Below, one piece after another: positions 48,001-58,201 of a stretch of DNA of 64,000 nt; the first letter of the stretch is position 1, and each line of letters starts with the position of its first letter. The translations under genes and the position numbers were made by a program. The stretch is from Proteromonas lacertae (Eukaryota; Sar; Bigyra; Opalinata; Proteromonadidae). The notes beneath the pieces were generated by a model. The model made no database searches, was not told the DNA's origin, and was given only the letters and a program-made list of their open reading frames with translations. Where the stretch lies: positions 1 through 64,000 of the forward strand of contig NGBS01000300.1 of NCBI GenBank assembly GCA_002245135.1, written 5' to 3'.

Positions 48001-49036
48001 TTTGTGCTGTAGAGAAATCAATAAAATTCAAAACAGTAATGCAAATCAATGTAAACAGATGAGATGTTATAAATGTAATTTTATACTGGGAGTGTTTAAG
48101 AATGGATTTGCTCAACCATTCAATCTTGAACAAATTAAACAGACATTTATATTTTACAATTTCATTGTTGTGATAAATCTAAAGTCTAGTGATCCTAATA
48201 AATCTTCAATTCAAATGCAGATAATTACTAATGGAGGAAGAATCACTAATGATATTGATAAATGTAATTACATCATAACCTATGAATCTGAAGAAAAAAT
48301 TAGATCAAAATATACAACCATTCCAATTACTACAAATTTTGTATTACCTGATTATATATTTGATTGTGTTAAGAGTAAATATCAATTACCTGTTACTGAT
48401 AATTATAAGCCAAAGATGAATAGTTATAGTAATAATTATAGTAGTACTTCATCACTTAGTAATAATGGCAATATGTTAAGATTTAATAATCAAATGTTAA
48501 ATCAACAACAATCATTACAACAACAACAACAGCAACAACAGCAACAACAAATGCAACAACAGAAACAATTAAAATATCAACAACAACAACAATCATATCA
48601 ACAAATACCATCTTATAATAATACTAATAATGGAATGAATATGAATTATCTTCAACAACAACAACAACAACAAAATCAATCAATTCAAATTAAAAATGAT
48701 ATTAAACCAAATTATCCAAATAATAATATTCCAAATATACAATTCCCATCATTGATGAATAATATTAACCCAATACAACCTAAACCACAACCACAAGTAT
48801 ATCAAAAACCAAAGCCAAACCCATTATCCAATAGTTTTATACCTTCTTTGTTAGATACAACAGAATTAATACAACCCACTATTCCTTCAATCCAACCAAT
48901 TCAAACACAAAGTCTTCAACCAAATATTAGTTCTGGATATTCAAGTGATTCAAATTTTGATCCACATCAAGCGTTAGGATTTGATTCATTAGATTTCAAT
49001 GAAGATAGTTTTATACCGAATAATCTTGATTTCTAG
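45029..49036 (+). CDS. SNF2-family DNA translocase (ATRX/RAD54-like) with zinc fingers, BRCT and poly-Gln
   Basis: Nuclear SWI/SNF-type ATPase. Motif I is ADFMGLGKSLQ, motif II DEGH, motif III LTGYPIQN, and the C-lobe has GSEGINLIGGNRVILFD and RSHRLGQRKKVFVYRL. The YYTMVNYCMPGLLGSKEEF and INNGC phrases are typical of the ATRX/ARIP4 branch. Short introns (for example GTATATTTAAAATCG...AATAG after HPREDN) keep one frame. C-terminal of the helicase lie two four-Cys fingers (CSICGKEFP..CEKCGKQF; CLCCREI..MRCYKC), a BRCT-like domain (IITNGGRITNDIDKCNYII, LPDYIFDCVKSKYQLP), and a Gln/Asn-rich tail. ATRX-like helicases with BRCT are unusual. A role in heterochromatin or repair is inference. Confidence 0.83.
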
Positions 49037-49445
49037 TTGTACAATTTTTAAGTGACTATATATATATATTATTTATGTGTTTTTATAATCATCAAAATAA
49101 AACTCCAAAAGATTATTCACTTTTATCAAGAAGAAATTAGTTAAACAAGTTACATTAGTTTGATTCCTATATCAAGCTTTTCTTTTCTTTTTTGATTTTA
49201 CGATTAAATGATGAAAATACTACATTTTTAATATTGATATTCATATTACATTACGCATTCTTCAATATATATTATTTATTGTTTTAGAAACAATCATTGT
49301 AGTAGGTTATGTTAAATTAAGTAATTCAAACATGTTCAACTAAAAAAAAAACATATTGCACAATAGATATATTCAATTATATAAAGGATTTTACAAGTAA
49401 TGCATAACAAATTATACTATTATATATGTTAGTATGAAATCCGTT
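49037..49445. other. Intergenic region with an orphan promoter relic
   Basis: At 49160-49205 it carries TTTGATTCCTATATCAAGCTTTT and a T-rich stretch, nearly identical to the promoter before 51161. The functional ATGACTAATAAAG is here ACGATTAAATGATG, so the start codon is lost. No reading frame follows. Confidence 0.65.
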
Positions 49446-50605
49446 TTACATCTCATTCTCATTATGTAACAAAGAAGAATTTTCTGTATAATGTTTAGTT
49501 TTACTTTTATTCTCTTCATTAAAGCCATCTTCATCTTGTATTTCTTCAGTATCAGGTGGAGGTGGAGGACTAATCATTACAGCACAAGAAGTACCTTCAG
49601 TTTCTCTTGTTTTAATTATAGTAGCAGGAGATAATGGAGATATAATAGGAGATGGAATATCTACACTATCTGGAGATTCAACTGGTAATTCTATGGATTG
49701 TATTTTAACAAAACCTGTTTTTTTCTCTCTCCACTGTAAATAGAATGCACATGGAACAGATATACAGAATATTGTAATTAATAAAGTCAATCCAATATTC
49801 ACAAATGTAGGAAATGGACAATACGTTTCTAACGTGGATAATATAGCTGCAAATGCTGCCCATGCATCTCCACCTAGCATCAGTGGACCTGCAGCTCCAA
49901 GTCCAACATCATCACCGTGAGATATAAACATTGAGACTAATGTAGTTAAGAAAGTGGCAGGAAATTGAGTTACAACAGCTATGTTAATGTTATATTAAAT
50001 ATTATTTATATATTCATACTTGCGACAATTAAATTACCCATTTTTGCAATAATTGCTCCACAACCAATAGTACAGAATGCCAATAATCCACGACAAAAAT
50101 ATGTGAATATAGAAATGTGTTTCTTACCTTTTTTAGAAGGTAATGTGTTCCAACAAAGAATTAAACCCAATGATAAATGAATTACCCATGCTAACAAGCC
50201 ACAAGGAACAATCAAATCTTCTTTATCTCTGATCATAAAGAAAATAATCGTACAACCAAAACATGCAGCTGTCCATACGACAGATGAGAGCACAGCTATT
50301 AAAGTCACTCTCAAATATTTATTCCAATGTTTTGGCATTCTGGGTGGCAAAATCATCCACATTTCAGCGAAAACAAGATCACCGAAGCAAGAGAATGCCA
50401 CTGAAGATATTGAAGCTTTCCAATCAGCAGGGGACTTAGCTGAGGTGATAAGAGCATATGAACCAGGAATAAAAGTAAAAGGTATTGCAGTTATTGTTCC
50501 ACCTATTATACCACCAAATTTTTCTATTAGTATGGTAGCTATAACAGCGAATGTTCCTGCTGCAAGTCCAGAACCAACAGAACTAAGAAGTTGATTAAGA
50601 AACAT
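49446..50605 (-). CDS. Multi-pass membrane protein, family not recognised
   Basis: The ATG at 50605 gives MFLNQLLSSVG. The first exon has about six hydrophobic helices (AAGTFAVIATILI, GGTITAIPFTFIPGSYALI, VTLIAVLSSVVWTAACFG, CGLLAWVIHLSLGLIL and others). A 41-nt intron joins NLIVA to VVTQFPATFLTTLVSMFIS, and two more helices follow (AWAAFAAILSTLET, IGLTLLITIFCISVPCAFYL). A cytosolic acidic/Pro-rich tail of about 110 residues ends the protein. GGIIGGTITAIPFTFIPGS looks like a duplicated half of a transporter fold. I do not recognise the family and give no function. Frame and splice sites are clean. Confidence 0.7.
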
Positions 50606-50927
50606 AAACAAATGTCGATTATGAATAAATTCTAAATTGCAAATAGGGAATAGTATACTTGCCTCAGATCGTGATACGGAAATTTTATTTTTCTTGTTTT
50701 TGTAATTTTTGAGAGTGAATTACGATCTAATATTATCCATTACATGAATAATGAAAAGATCAAGTTTAAATTATACTATACTTACTAAATTATTATAAAA
50801 ATAAGAAGAGTAGTTGTTGTACTTTAGTGAAAGATGATTTATGTATTGAGTCTGTTAATATTAAATTATTAAAGATTTAATAACAAAACCCAACAGATGG
50901 TTGAATTATTTATTTTTAACACTTTTG
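50606..50927. other. Intergenic region, no gene seen
   Basis: Spacer upstream of the membrane protein gene. Nothing recognisable. Confidence 0.5.
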
Positions 50928-51092
50928 TTATGCTAACGAGTCTATTGCAGCATTCACATTCTCTAGTTGTATTTTTCTACTCCATGTATTACTTATTACA
51001 CTATCAATTAAATCTTCCACCGTAGGTCGAATATTATGTTCATTTTCGTTATTCATTAAAGAATGATGTGTTGCTACACGTGCAATACTCAT
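50928..51092 (-). pseudogene. Small ORF or 3' gene fragment on the minus strand
   Basis: An open frame that continues upstream of its first ATG to about 51130 reads QLILLAMSIARVATHHSLM, then IRPTVEDLIDSVISNTWS and ends NVNAAIDSLA. It is amphipathic and protein-like, unlike the surrounding AT-rich spacer. It stops abruptly where the duplicated promoter block begins, so it may be the truncated end of a lost gene. The 54-residue ORF from 51092 is the shortest model. Source family unknown. Confidence 0.4.
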
Positions 51093-51131
51093 AGCTAATA
51101 AAATCAACTGAATAATAGTTTGATTCCTATA

Positions 51132-51141
51132 TCAAGCTTTT
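51132..51141 (+). promoter_or_regulatory. TCAAGCTTTT core promoter element
   Basis: Exact decamer 20 nt before the ATG at 51161, in a block duplicated at 49160-49205. Confidence 0.5.
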
Positions 51142-51160
51142 TTCTTTTAATTTTGATTTT

Positions 51161-53904
51161 ATGACTAATAAAGGAAATAAAAACAATATCAACTGTATAA
51201 TTCACAGCATATAGGTGTAGATAACAAAGTATTGGAATATGCTATTCATCCTACAAACTGTTTTCTCTCAATCTTTGTTTTTTTAATCACAGAATCAATC
51301 TACTATAGTACATTATACAAGACAATTGCAGGAGGAGATAGGTATGTGTTATTATTCTTACATAATATTAGTGGTGAATTAGTTGCTGAGGCTTGTGAAT
51401 TAGGAATTGCTCATCCTCCTGGTTATCCTACTTATGTAATTTTGACTCACTATTTTATGAAATTCTTTCCTTGGGGAAGTCCAGGATGGAAAGCTAATTT
51501 ATTATCTTCAAGTATTATTTTTTTATTTATTATAATGTATAGTATTTGAATCAGGTGCAGTAACTTTGTTTTATTTAAGTTTAGATCTCTGGACAAGTCA
51601 TACTAAGTATTATTTTCCTGTAATTAACTTTACATCTTCATTTCTGTATAAAATATAACAATATAATCATAATTAATAGATTTGCTTTATCACCTGATAT
51701 GTGGATATATGCAAATGGTGCTGAAGTATTTTCACTCAATAATCTGTTTGTTGGTTTAATTGTATACTTGACATTCAGAGTAACTTATTATGGTAGAAAG
51801 AGTGATGTATTATTAGGAGCATTTATGTGTGGATTTGCTTTAACCAATCAACATACAATAGTTTTATATGAAATTCCATTGATTTTATATATTTTATATT
51901 TAATTAGAGAGAATATAACAATCAATTTGTTGTTAGTAATAGCTTTATGTTTTGTAATAGGATTATCACCATATTTATTTTTATATTTTAATTCAATATA
52001 TAATCCTAAGAGTTTTACATGGGGTGATTTATCTACTATCACTGGATTTATTAATCATTTATTAAGAAAAGATTATGGAACTTTTAGACTGTTTTCATCA
52101 TCAGAAGAATCTGAAGGTTGTACGACTAGAACTTTGTTATTAATAAAGAGTTTTATAAAGAAAGTTCATATTAGTGGATTTTGTTTTGGAATGTATTTGT
52201 TGATATTATTTATTTTGCTTAGAATTGGTTTATTGTTTTGTTTTAGAAAGACATTCTCTCCAATGAAATCATTTGAAGATATGGATTATGAAATAAAGAA
52301 GAAAGAAGATAAGAAAACTGAAGAAAAAGAAGAAAATAGTAAGTGGAAAGTGGATAATGGTTCTTTAATAATTGGTAAAGTAATGATCTTCACTTTATTA
52401 TTGTATATTTATTTATATAATATTATATATTCGTAATAATAGTTATGTATTTACCTTCCATTCATTATCAAATATGCCATTGAAACAAACATTACTATAT
52501 GCTGTACATGAAAGGTTTTGGATGCAACCTTACTTCATAATGTATATGTTTACATCAATTGGATTATCAATAATTGCATCATTACCATTAAATATTCAAA
52601 TAATATCATCATTTCCATACTTATATACTGTTTTCTTATTTCTTATAATTGGTTATGGATATGGAGTTAATCAATATTTTAGAGTTATTCATATTACTGA
52701 TATGAGTAATAATAGTTATATAACCAATTATGGAAAAGCACTATTATCTGGTTTACCTGTATATATTATTATTACTATTATATCGAATAGAATAACAGTT
52801 TAGTCCTTGCAACATATGATCATCAATGGACTAGTCTAAGATATTTACAATTATGTGAAAATTATCGAAAAGATTTGACAATTGTTCATGCACCAATGTT
52901 GACTTACACTTGGATAATTAAAGAGAAGAAATATCATAAATTTAATTTTCCAAAAGGTAAAATACACATGACAAATAAGGAAGAAGTTACCTTATATGAT
53001 AATTCCGTATTTAGTTTTTATGATTTTGTAAATGCTAATTATCGAAGATTTAAAGGTGAAATATATATTGGAGGAAGAGTATATATATATATATATATTG
53101 TTATTATAATTGTTGTTTATTTATTATAGCCATCTTATAAAGGTAAAAAATTTGATGAAACATATACATATTTCCCTCATTCAATGATGAAAAAAATAGT
53201 GAAGAAATCAGAATTATTAACTGATCCAAAAGACTATTTTGAGAAAGTAATGTACAATTGGGAGAAATCAGATGGAGTATATAAATGTTGTTATATTTTA
53301 TATTATTAGCCAAAAACGCATATGATAATTCACCCACTAGAGAAGGATTATGATGATTCAACATGGGAATGGGTTACTGTAAGAGATTATTGGGATCAAG
53401 TTGCATTCTTCGCTTCCTGTGTATTAGATGATGCAATTAGTTTAAATGACACAGTTCATATGAATCAAGCAGCAAGAATATTGAACGAATGGTATGATAA
53501 TGAAGTTGAACAATATAAATCATTCAGTTTTTTGAAGAATACTGGATTGGCTTTGATTAATATAGCTAAAGCAAAGGGAAGGACTGGTATTGTTATTATT
53601 ATTATATATATATATGTATTATATAGTTTTTCCACATATGAAAGGATATAGAAAGAATGGATATTTTATTCCACAAAATGGTGTATTAACAACAGAAAAG
53701 TATATAAGTCCAATTGAAGGAAAACAGTATAATAATTATGAATATATTATAATATTTAGTCCATTGCATTTACTTGTATCAAAAGCCATTATGATATGGT
53801 CAGAAGCTGTGTTAAAGCCAGAAGCAAAAGATGATCAAGGATATCAAAACATGTTAACTACAATTAATGTTTTAAAAAAAGCTTTAGGAAAAGATAAACA
53901 ATAA
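51161..53904 (+). CDS. TMEM260: TMEM260-like membrane O-mannosyltransferase
   Basis: Ten short introns; the first is only 20 nt (51195-51214). Joined exons give the family signature GGDSGELVAEACELG followed by IAHPPGYPTYVIL and WKANLLSS, then about ten hydrophobic spans (for example LFVGLIVYLTFRVTYYG, NLLLVIALCFVIGLSPYLFL) and the HSLSNMPL and RFWMQP phrases typical of TMEM260/DUF2723. The C-terminal luminal part has PKTHMIIHPLEKDY and a helical repeat-like region (NDTVHMNQAARILNEWYD). The human protein is an ER O-mannosyltransferase for receptor domains; here substrates are unknown. Immediately downstream lie two more glycosylation genes. The frame is continuous through all introns read. Confidence 0.85.
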
Positions 53905-53964
53905 GAAAAAAAGAATGCACTAATAATAATAATAATAATAATAATATATGTTTTAATTTTCTAT

Positions 53965-54900
53965 TTAAGTTTGTTTGAGTAAAGATTCTAATTCATTACA
54001 TCTTTTTTCTACCTCCTGCAAAACTAAATGAATGGTTGGATCAAATGAACAGATTAATTGACTGTTTAACATACACAAGTTCACTAATTAAAAATATAGA
54101 TGTAGTTCATTAAATGTACCTTTTAAATTCTTCATATCTTCATTAATCTTGTCAAAATACTCATTCCAATATTTTACAAAAACATATCTAAATAATTAAA
54201 TTAATAAAGAAAAAATAACAAACAAGTCTTTTTCAGATTTATCAAATTCCTTGTCTTTTATTAATATATCTTCTTCTTCATAAGAATAGTCAATAGGATC
54301 TGATAGAAAACAACTGCTATTACTCAATTGAATAGATTTTGTTTCTACTGGAGTTTGTGTATATGAAACACATTGTATTTCATTTGCAGTAGAATTAGAT
54401 TGAATATGTGGTCTTGAATCAGATTGTCTAGTTGGAATCTTGGCTATACTTGTAGCTAATGGTCTTGTAGTGTTTTTAACCTCATCAGTTTGCTTATCAA
54501 TTTGCACCACTGGAGGTGACACTTTTATTCCTTTCTTTATGATAGAAAATCCAGCAAATTTTGACTTAAAGATTTCTGGCTTTGATTTAGCTAACTCAGT
54601 TTCATTTGAATTGTTGTTTACATTCTCTTTTGCTGGAGGTTCTGAAGATGCCACATTCTTATTAAACAAAGATGTCTTCTTAAACCCTAAAAAGCTACTA
54701 CTGAACTTAGAAGGCGATTTCTGAACATTTTGAATCTGGTTTTGCCTGTTTTGCAAAGTAAATCCATTTGCAACTGGCTCCTCTTTCTTATTCGCAAAGT
54801 CTGTCAATATAAATACTAAATTATAAAACCTGTAGTTTTGCTGAATCGAAAATTAAACTGGTTTGGTCTATACACATTATATTCAGAGAGAATACTTCAT
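53965..54900 (-). CDS. Uncharacterised protein with basic Phe-rich motifs
   Basis: Not recognised. The start MK is split by an intron (GTATTCTCTCTGAAT...GTATAG) and continues PNQFNFRFSKT, then after another intron TDFANKKEEP. The body is disordered and basic, with the related motifs SSSFLGFKKTSLFNK and SKFAGFSIIKKGIK. An acidic stretch (DYSYEEEDILIKDKEFDKSE) precedes a helical C-terminus reached by two introns (KYWNEYFDKINEDMKNL and QEVEKRCNELESLLKQT). Short Phe-containing basic motifs of this type can bind nucleic acid or other proteins. It shares a 67-bp promoter with the GALNT-like gene, so the two may be co-expressed. Confidence 0.6.
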
Positions 54901-54932
54901 TTGAAATAAAAAGTGATTTGAAAATCAAACAC

Positions 54933-54942
54933 AAAAGCTTGA
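54933..54942 (-). promoter_or_regulatory. TCAAGCTTTT element in a divergent promoter
   Basis: The decamer lies on the minus strand (AAAAGCTTGA on the plus strand), 32 nt before the ATG at 54900 and 25 nt before the plus-strand ATG at 54968. Confidence 0.5.
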
Positions 54943-54967
54943 TAATTTAATTTTGATTTTTCTTCGT

Positions 54968-56252
54968 ATGAAGTGTATTTTTGCTTTGTGCTGTGTATAA
55001 AATAATTGCGTAATGTATATAGACTATTTTCGTTATATTAACATTCGTAATTAATGGATTGATTGGATATACTTATATGCAGAAATTAAGAGGATTATCA
55101 AATGGTCCAAAAGAGTCAGATATAGTTTATCAACCTGTGAATGTTAGTAAAGTTGATCTAGCACATCGTATATCACATTTTGTTATTCTTTTTATTGTGC
55201 AGGTCCAGCATTTATACCAGATAAGTTTTCAATTGTCCTTGTTGATTTTAATGAAACTTTTTTAGCCAAAACAGTTGAATCTATCTTGCTCAACTCTACA
55301 AAAGAATTGTTAGGAGAAATATTAGTCATTGATGATGGTACACCCATACCAGTAAGATATGATCATCCTTTAGTAAGAATAGTAAGAAATGGTATAAATT
55401 AATGAATTACTAAATATATATATAGATGTAAGAACTGGTTTAATTCAAGCTAGGAATCTAGGTGGTAATGAGGCAAGATGTGAGTATATTGCAATAATGG
55501 ATTGCCATATCAAAGTAGCAGAAGGTTGGTTAGAAGAACCATACAAATTAATGAAAGAAGATTATCGAACTATGGTGAATCCAACTGTATTTCAATTAGA
55601 TCCTGTCACTTATAATTTCTATCCATCTACAAAAGGTATTGGTAGTTCTGCAGGTTTTTATTGGTCATTTGTACATAAATGGGGAAGTGGTCGTCCAGGT
55701 ACAATGGAAAGTACAATTACAATGGGACAGTTCTTTGTTACAAAGCGTTGGTGGACTGAAATTGAAGGAATGGATCCTGGTATGGAACAATGGGGTGCGG
55801 AAAATATTGATGTATCGCTTCGAACTTGGTTATGTGGCGGTAGGATAATGTGTGCTAAGACATGCTATGTAGCTCATACATTTAGAAGTAAATTACCTTA
55901 TCATGTGGATAATGACAAAGTATTGAGAAATGCAGTAAGATCAGCTGAAGTTTGGTTAGGTGAAGAGTATATTGATAATTTTTATAAAGCAAGGGGTATT
56001 AAGAGAGGAACTATTAATTATGGTGATATTTCAAGTATTTGTTGAATTTTATTTTTAATTTGGATAGAACAATTGGCATTGAAAGATAAATTGAAGTGTC
56101 ATCCATTTAGTTGGTTTGTTGAAAGGTTTAAAGGTGTTGCACCCTGTTGGAAAGGTATATTGTTTGAATCATATTATTTTGTTATAGAAGATACAAAATG
56201 TGGTTCTTTTACTCCTGTTCAGCCTAGTGATATAATTAAAAGTTACTATTAA
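54968..56252 (+). CDS. Polypeptide GalNAc-transferase-like glycosyltransferase (GT27)
   Basis: Type II membrane protein: MKCIFALCC joins TIFVILTFVINGLIG (signal anchor) through a 28-nt intron. The catalytic domain has FSIVLVDFNETFLAKTVES, VIDDGTP, a MDCHIKV metal site (DxH), GQFFVTKRWW, and GMEQWGAENIDVSLRTWLCGG, which is the Gal/GalNAc-T motif of GT27. A Cys-containing C-terminal segment (LKCHPFSWFVERFKGVAPC, KCGSFTPVQPS) replaces the ricin-type lectin domain found in animal enzymes. Five short introns. Predicted Golgi lumen enzyme that starts mucin-type O-glycans; the PTTVAPT protein at 4589-6161 would be a plausible substrate, though this link is inference. Confidence 0.88.
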
Positions 56253-56453
56253 ATGTTATTTATTTGTTTTTTTAATGTTTATCATTCTGTTGTTTTCATT
56301 ACATTAATACGGCATTATTGTAACGCTATAAAATATAAATTCAATGGCGCAATGTCTGTAATATGTTTTATTTTATTATGGTATTTTTTGGTGCGAAAAT
56401 ATTTCTACAGAAATTCTTTTTGTCATTCCCACCCACAACCACAACTCTCCACA

Positions 56454-57813
56454 ATGAATTTGTTTGGGAAAGTAGTGTTGATAATACTTGATACAATATC
56501 CCATTCTTTGCTTGGAATCATTCAGCTGGTATTTATATCTTCATTACACTGATTTAGAAATCAATAGGCAAAACAGAGAATTATTCATATTCATTCTTTT
56601 CAGTTAATTTTTATAGTGAAGTATGTTTGTTATTTATTATATATTTGTTGTAGTTAGTGAAATTCTTCATTTCGTTAGTTTTCTATCTGTTTTATAAATA
56701 TCAAGGAAAAGTAAATGATGAAAAAGTATCTTGGAAAGATATTTGCTTATGGTCAATACCTGCTCTCTTGTTTGATATAGACGCAAATATGGAGTTTATT
56801 GTTATGAAATATTTAAAATCTGCTGTTGCTGTGTTAGTATTTAGTTCCTTAGAAATCGTGATAGTTGGAGTAGGATCAGTATTAATATTACATCGTCATT
56901 TAAATGGAATTCAATGGGCTTCAATGTTTCTATTATGCATAGGAGTAGCTAATAGTGAATTATCATCTTGTGAAAATTGTCAACATCTAAGTGATTATCC
57001 TTTATTTGGTTCGTTTTTAGCAATATTAAATGCTGTAGCAGCTGCAAGTCAAGGAGTTGCAATAGAAAAGTTAATGAAAAAGACTGAGAATCTGTCCATC
57101 TGGCATCAAGGTATATTTTTATATGGATTTGGTACATTATTCAATTTATTATTCTTAATAATTATGGAAAGATCAAATTCATTAAATGCATTATTCTTTA
57201 AAGGTTATAATATTTGGGCATTTATTTTAATCCTATTGTATATATTATTATTATTATTATTATTATATTAATAGTTATGTAGCATTTGCAATGTTATCAA
57301 ATGTGATAATTAAACATATAAATACAATTGTTAAAACAATAGCTGCTTCTTCCTCATTATTTGTTACTTCCATTCTTTCAGTTTTCTTCTTTGATTTTGA
57401 TATGAAATATCTTTTTTTTTTAAATTACATTATATTATATAATAATTGTTTCTTTAATTATATGTTTTACTATTCCATTTGTTTTATCTCTTCTTACAGT
57501 TTGTATATCAATCTATTTATATCATGCAATGGCTGACACTGAAGAAGCAACTCCCAATTTACCAGTTTCTGCTGTTGATGAAGATGAAGAAAATAATGGA
57601 ATTGAAATGAATAAAAAGAAAATGAAGAAAGTTCGTGAATCTTATTCGAAGATAAATGCAATAGAAAACAGTGATGATGGTGATGATGAAAAAGAAGTTG
57701 ATGTAAATAAAAAGAAGAATGAAAAGAAGAGTGATAAAAAGAAATACAAAGATAAATCAGCGAAAGAAAGTGAAGTAGCGTCCTTAATAAAAGCTGAAGA
57801 AGATACTTCTTAG
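56454..57813 (+). CDS. Nucleotide-sugar transporter (SLC35A-type) with a putative U12-type intron
   Basis: Starts MNLFGKVVLIILDTISHS; ten predicted spans. Family features: AVAVLVFSSLEIVIVGVGSV, LNGIQWASMFLLCIGV, ENLSIWHQGIFLYGFGTLFN, and after an intron YVAFAMLSNVIIKHINTIVK, then NIPFVLSLLTVCISIYLYH. These match Golgi UDP-galactose/CMP-sialate transporters (SLC35A). Joining FDFDM to NIPFVLS needs removal of 57407-57470; this segment begins ATATCTTTTT, ends AC and has TTTCTTTAAT 13 nt before its end, as expected for a minor-spliceosome intron. Without it the frame breaks. The acidic/basic C-terminal tail (DTEEATPNLP to AEEDTS) is cytosolic. Next to the GALNT-like gene, and likely supplies its donor sugar or one like it. 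Confidence 0.82.
57407..57470 (+). other. Putative U12-type AT-AC intron in the sugar-transporter gene
   Basis: 5' end ATATCTTTTT (U12 consensus ATATCCTTT), branch-like TTTCTTTAAT (consensus TTCCTTAAC), 3' end AC. Removal restores the reading frame and conserved protein sequence. Confidence 0.65.
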
Positions 57814-58201
57814 ATAAAATGTATTTTTGTAGTTATTATTATAATTGTTAATCTTATGTAATATATTTGTGTGTGTTAATGGTATGTTATTAATTACACA
57901 TTTTTGGTAATTTACATTCAATTGACATTTTCATTATTTTTGGTTAATGTAGATAATTAATTATATCATTTCATGTGTTAATATGTTGCTTATATCAATT
58001 TATAGATTTTAAATCAATACTTATGTCATTCAGTTGATTTACAAAAAAGAATTAATAATTCAATCTATCCTTAACATTAATCAATATTCCATTTAAATGG
58101 TAATTTAAAAATAACGATACATATATGATTAAATACATATCCAAATAATAAATGAAAATATATCCGTTTTATTCGTTTTTTAATCAAAAGTTCGCTTTTT
58201 A
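57814..58201. other. Intergenic region, no gene seen
   Basis: Between the sugar-transporter gene and a pseudokinase-TPR gene. AT-rich; only a T-rich run before the ATG at 58202 is of note. Confidence 0.5.

Noticed and set aside
57291-57536. Unspliced reading of the sugar-transporter end (extra loop with LNYIILYNNC)
   Set aside because: It replaces the conserved last membrane span with unrelated residues and ends early, whereas removing 57407-57470 restores the family pattern.
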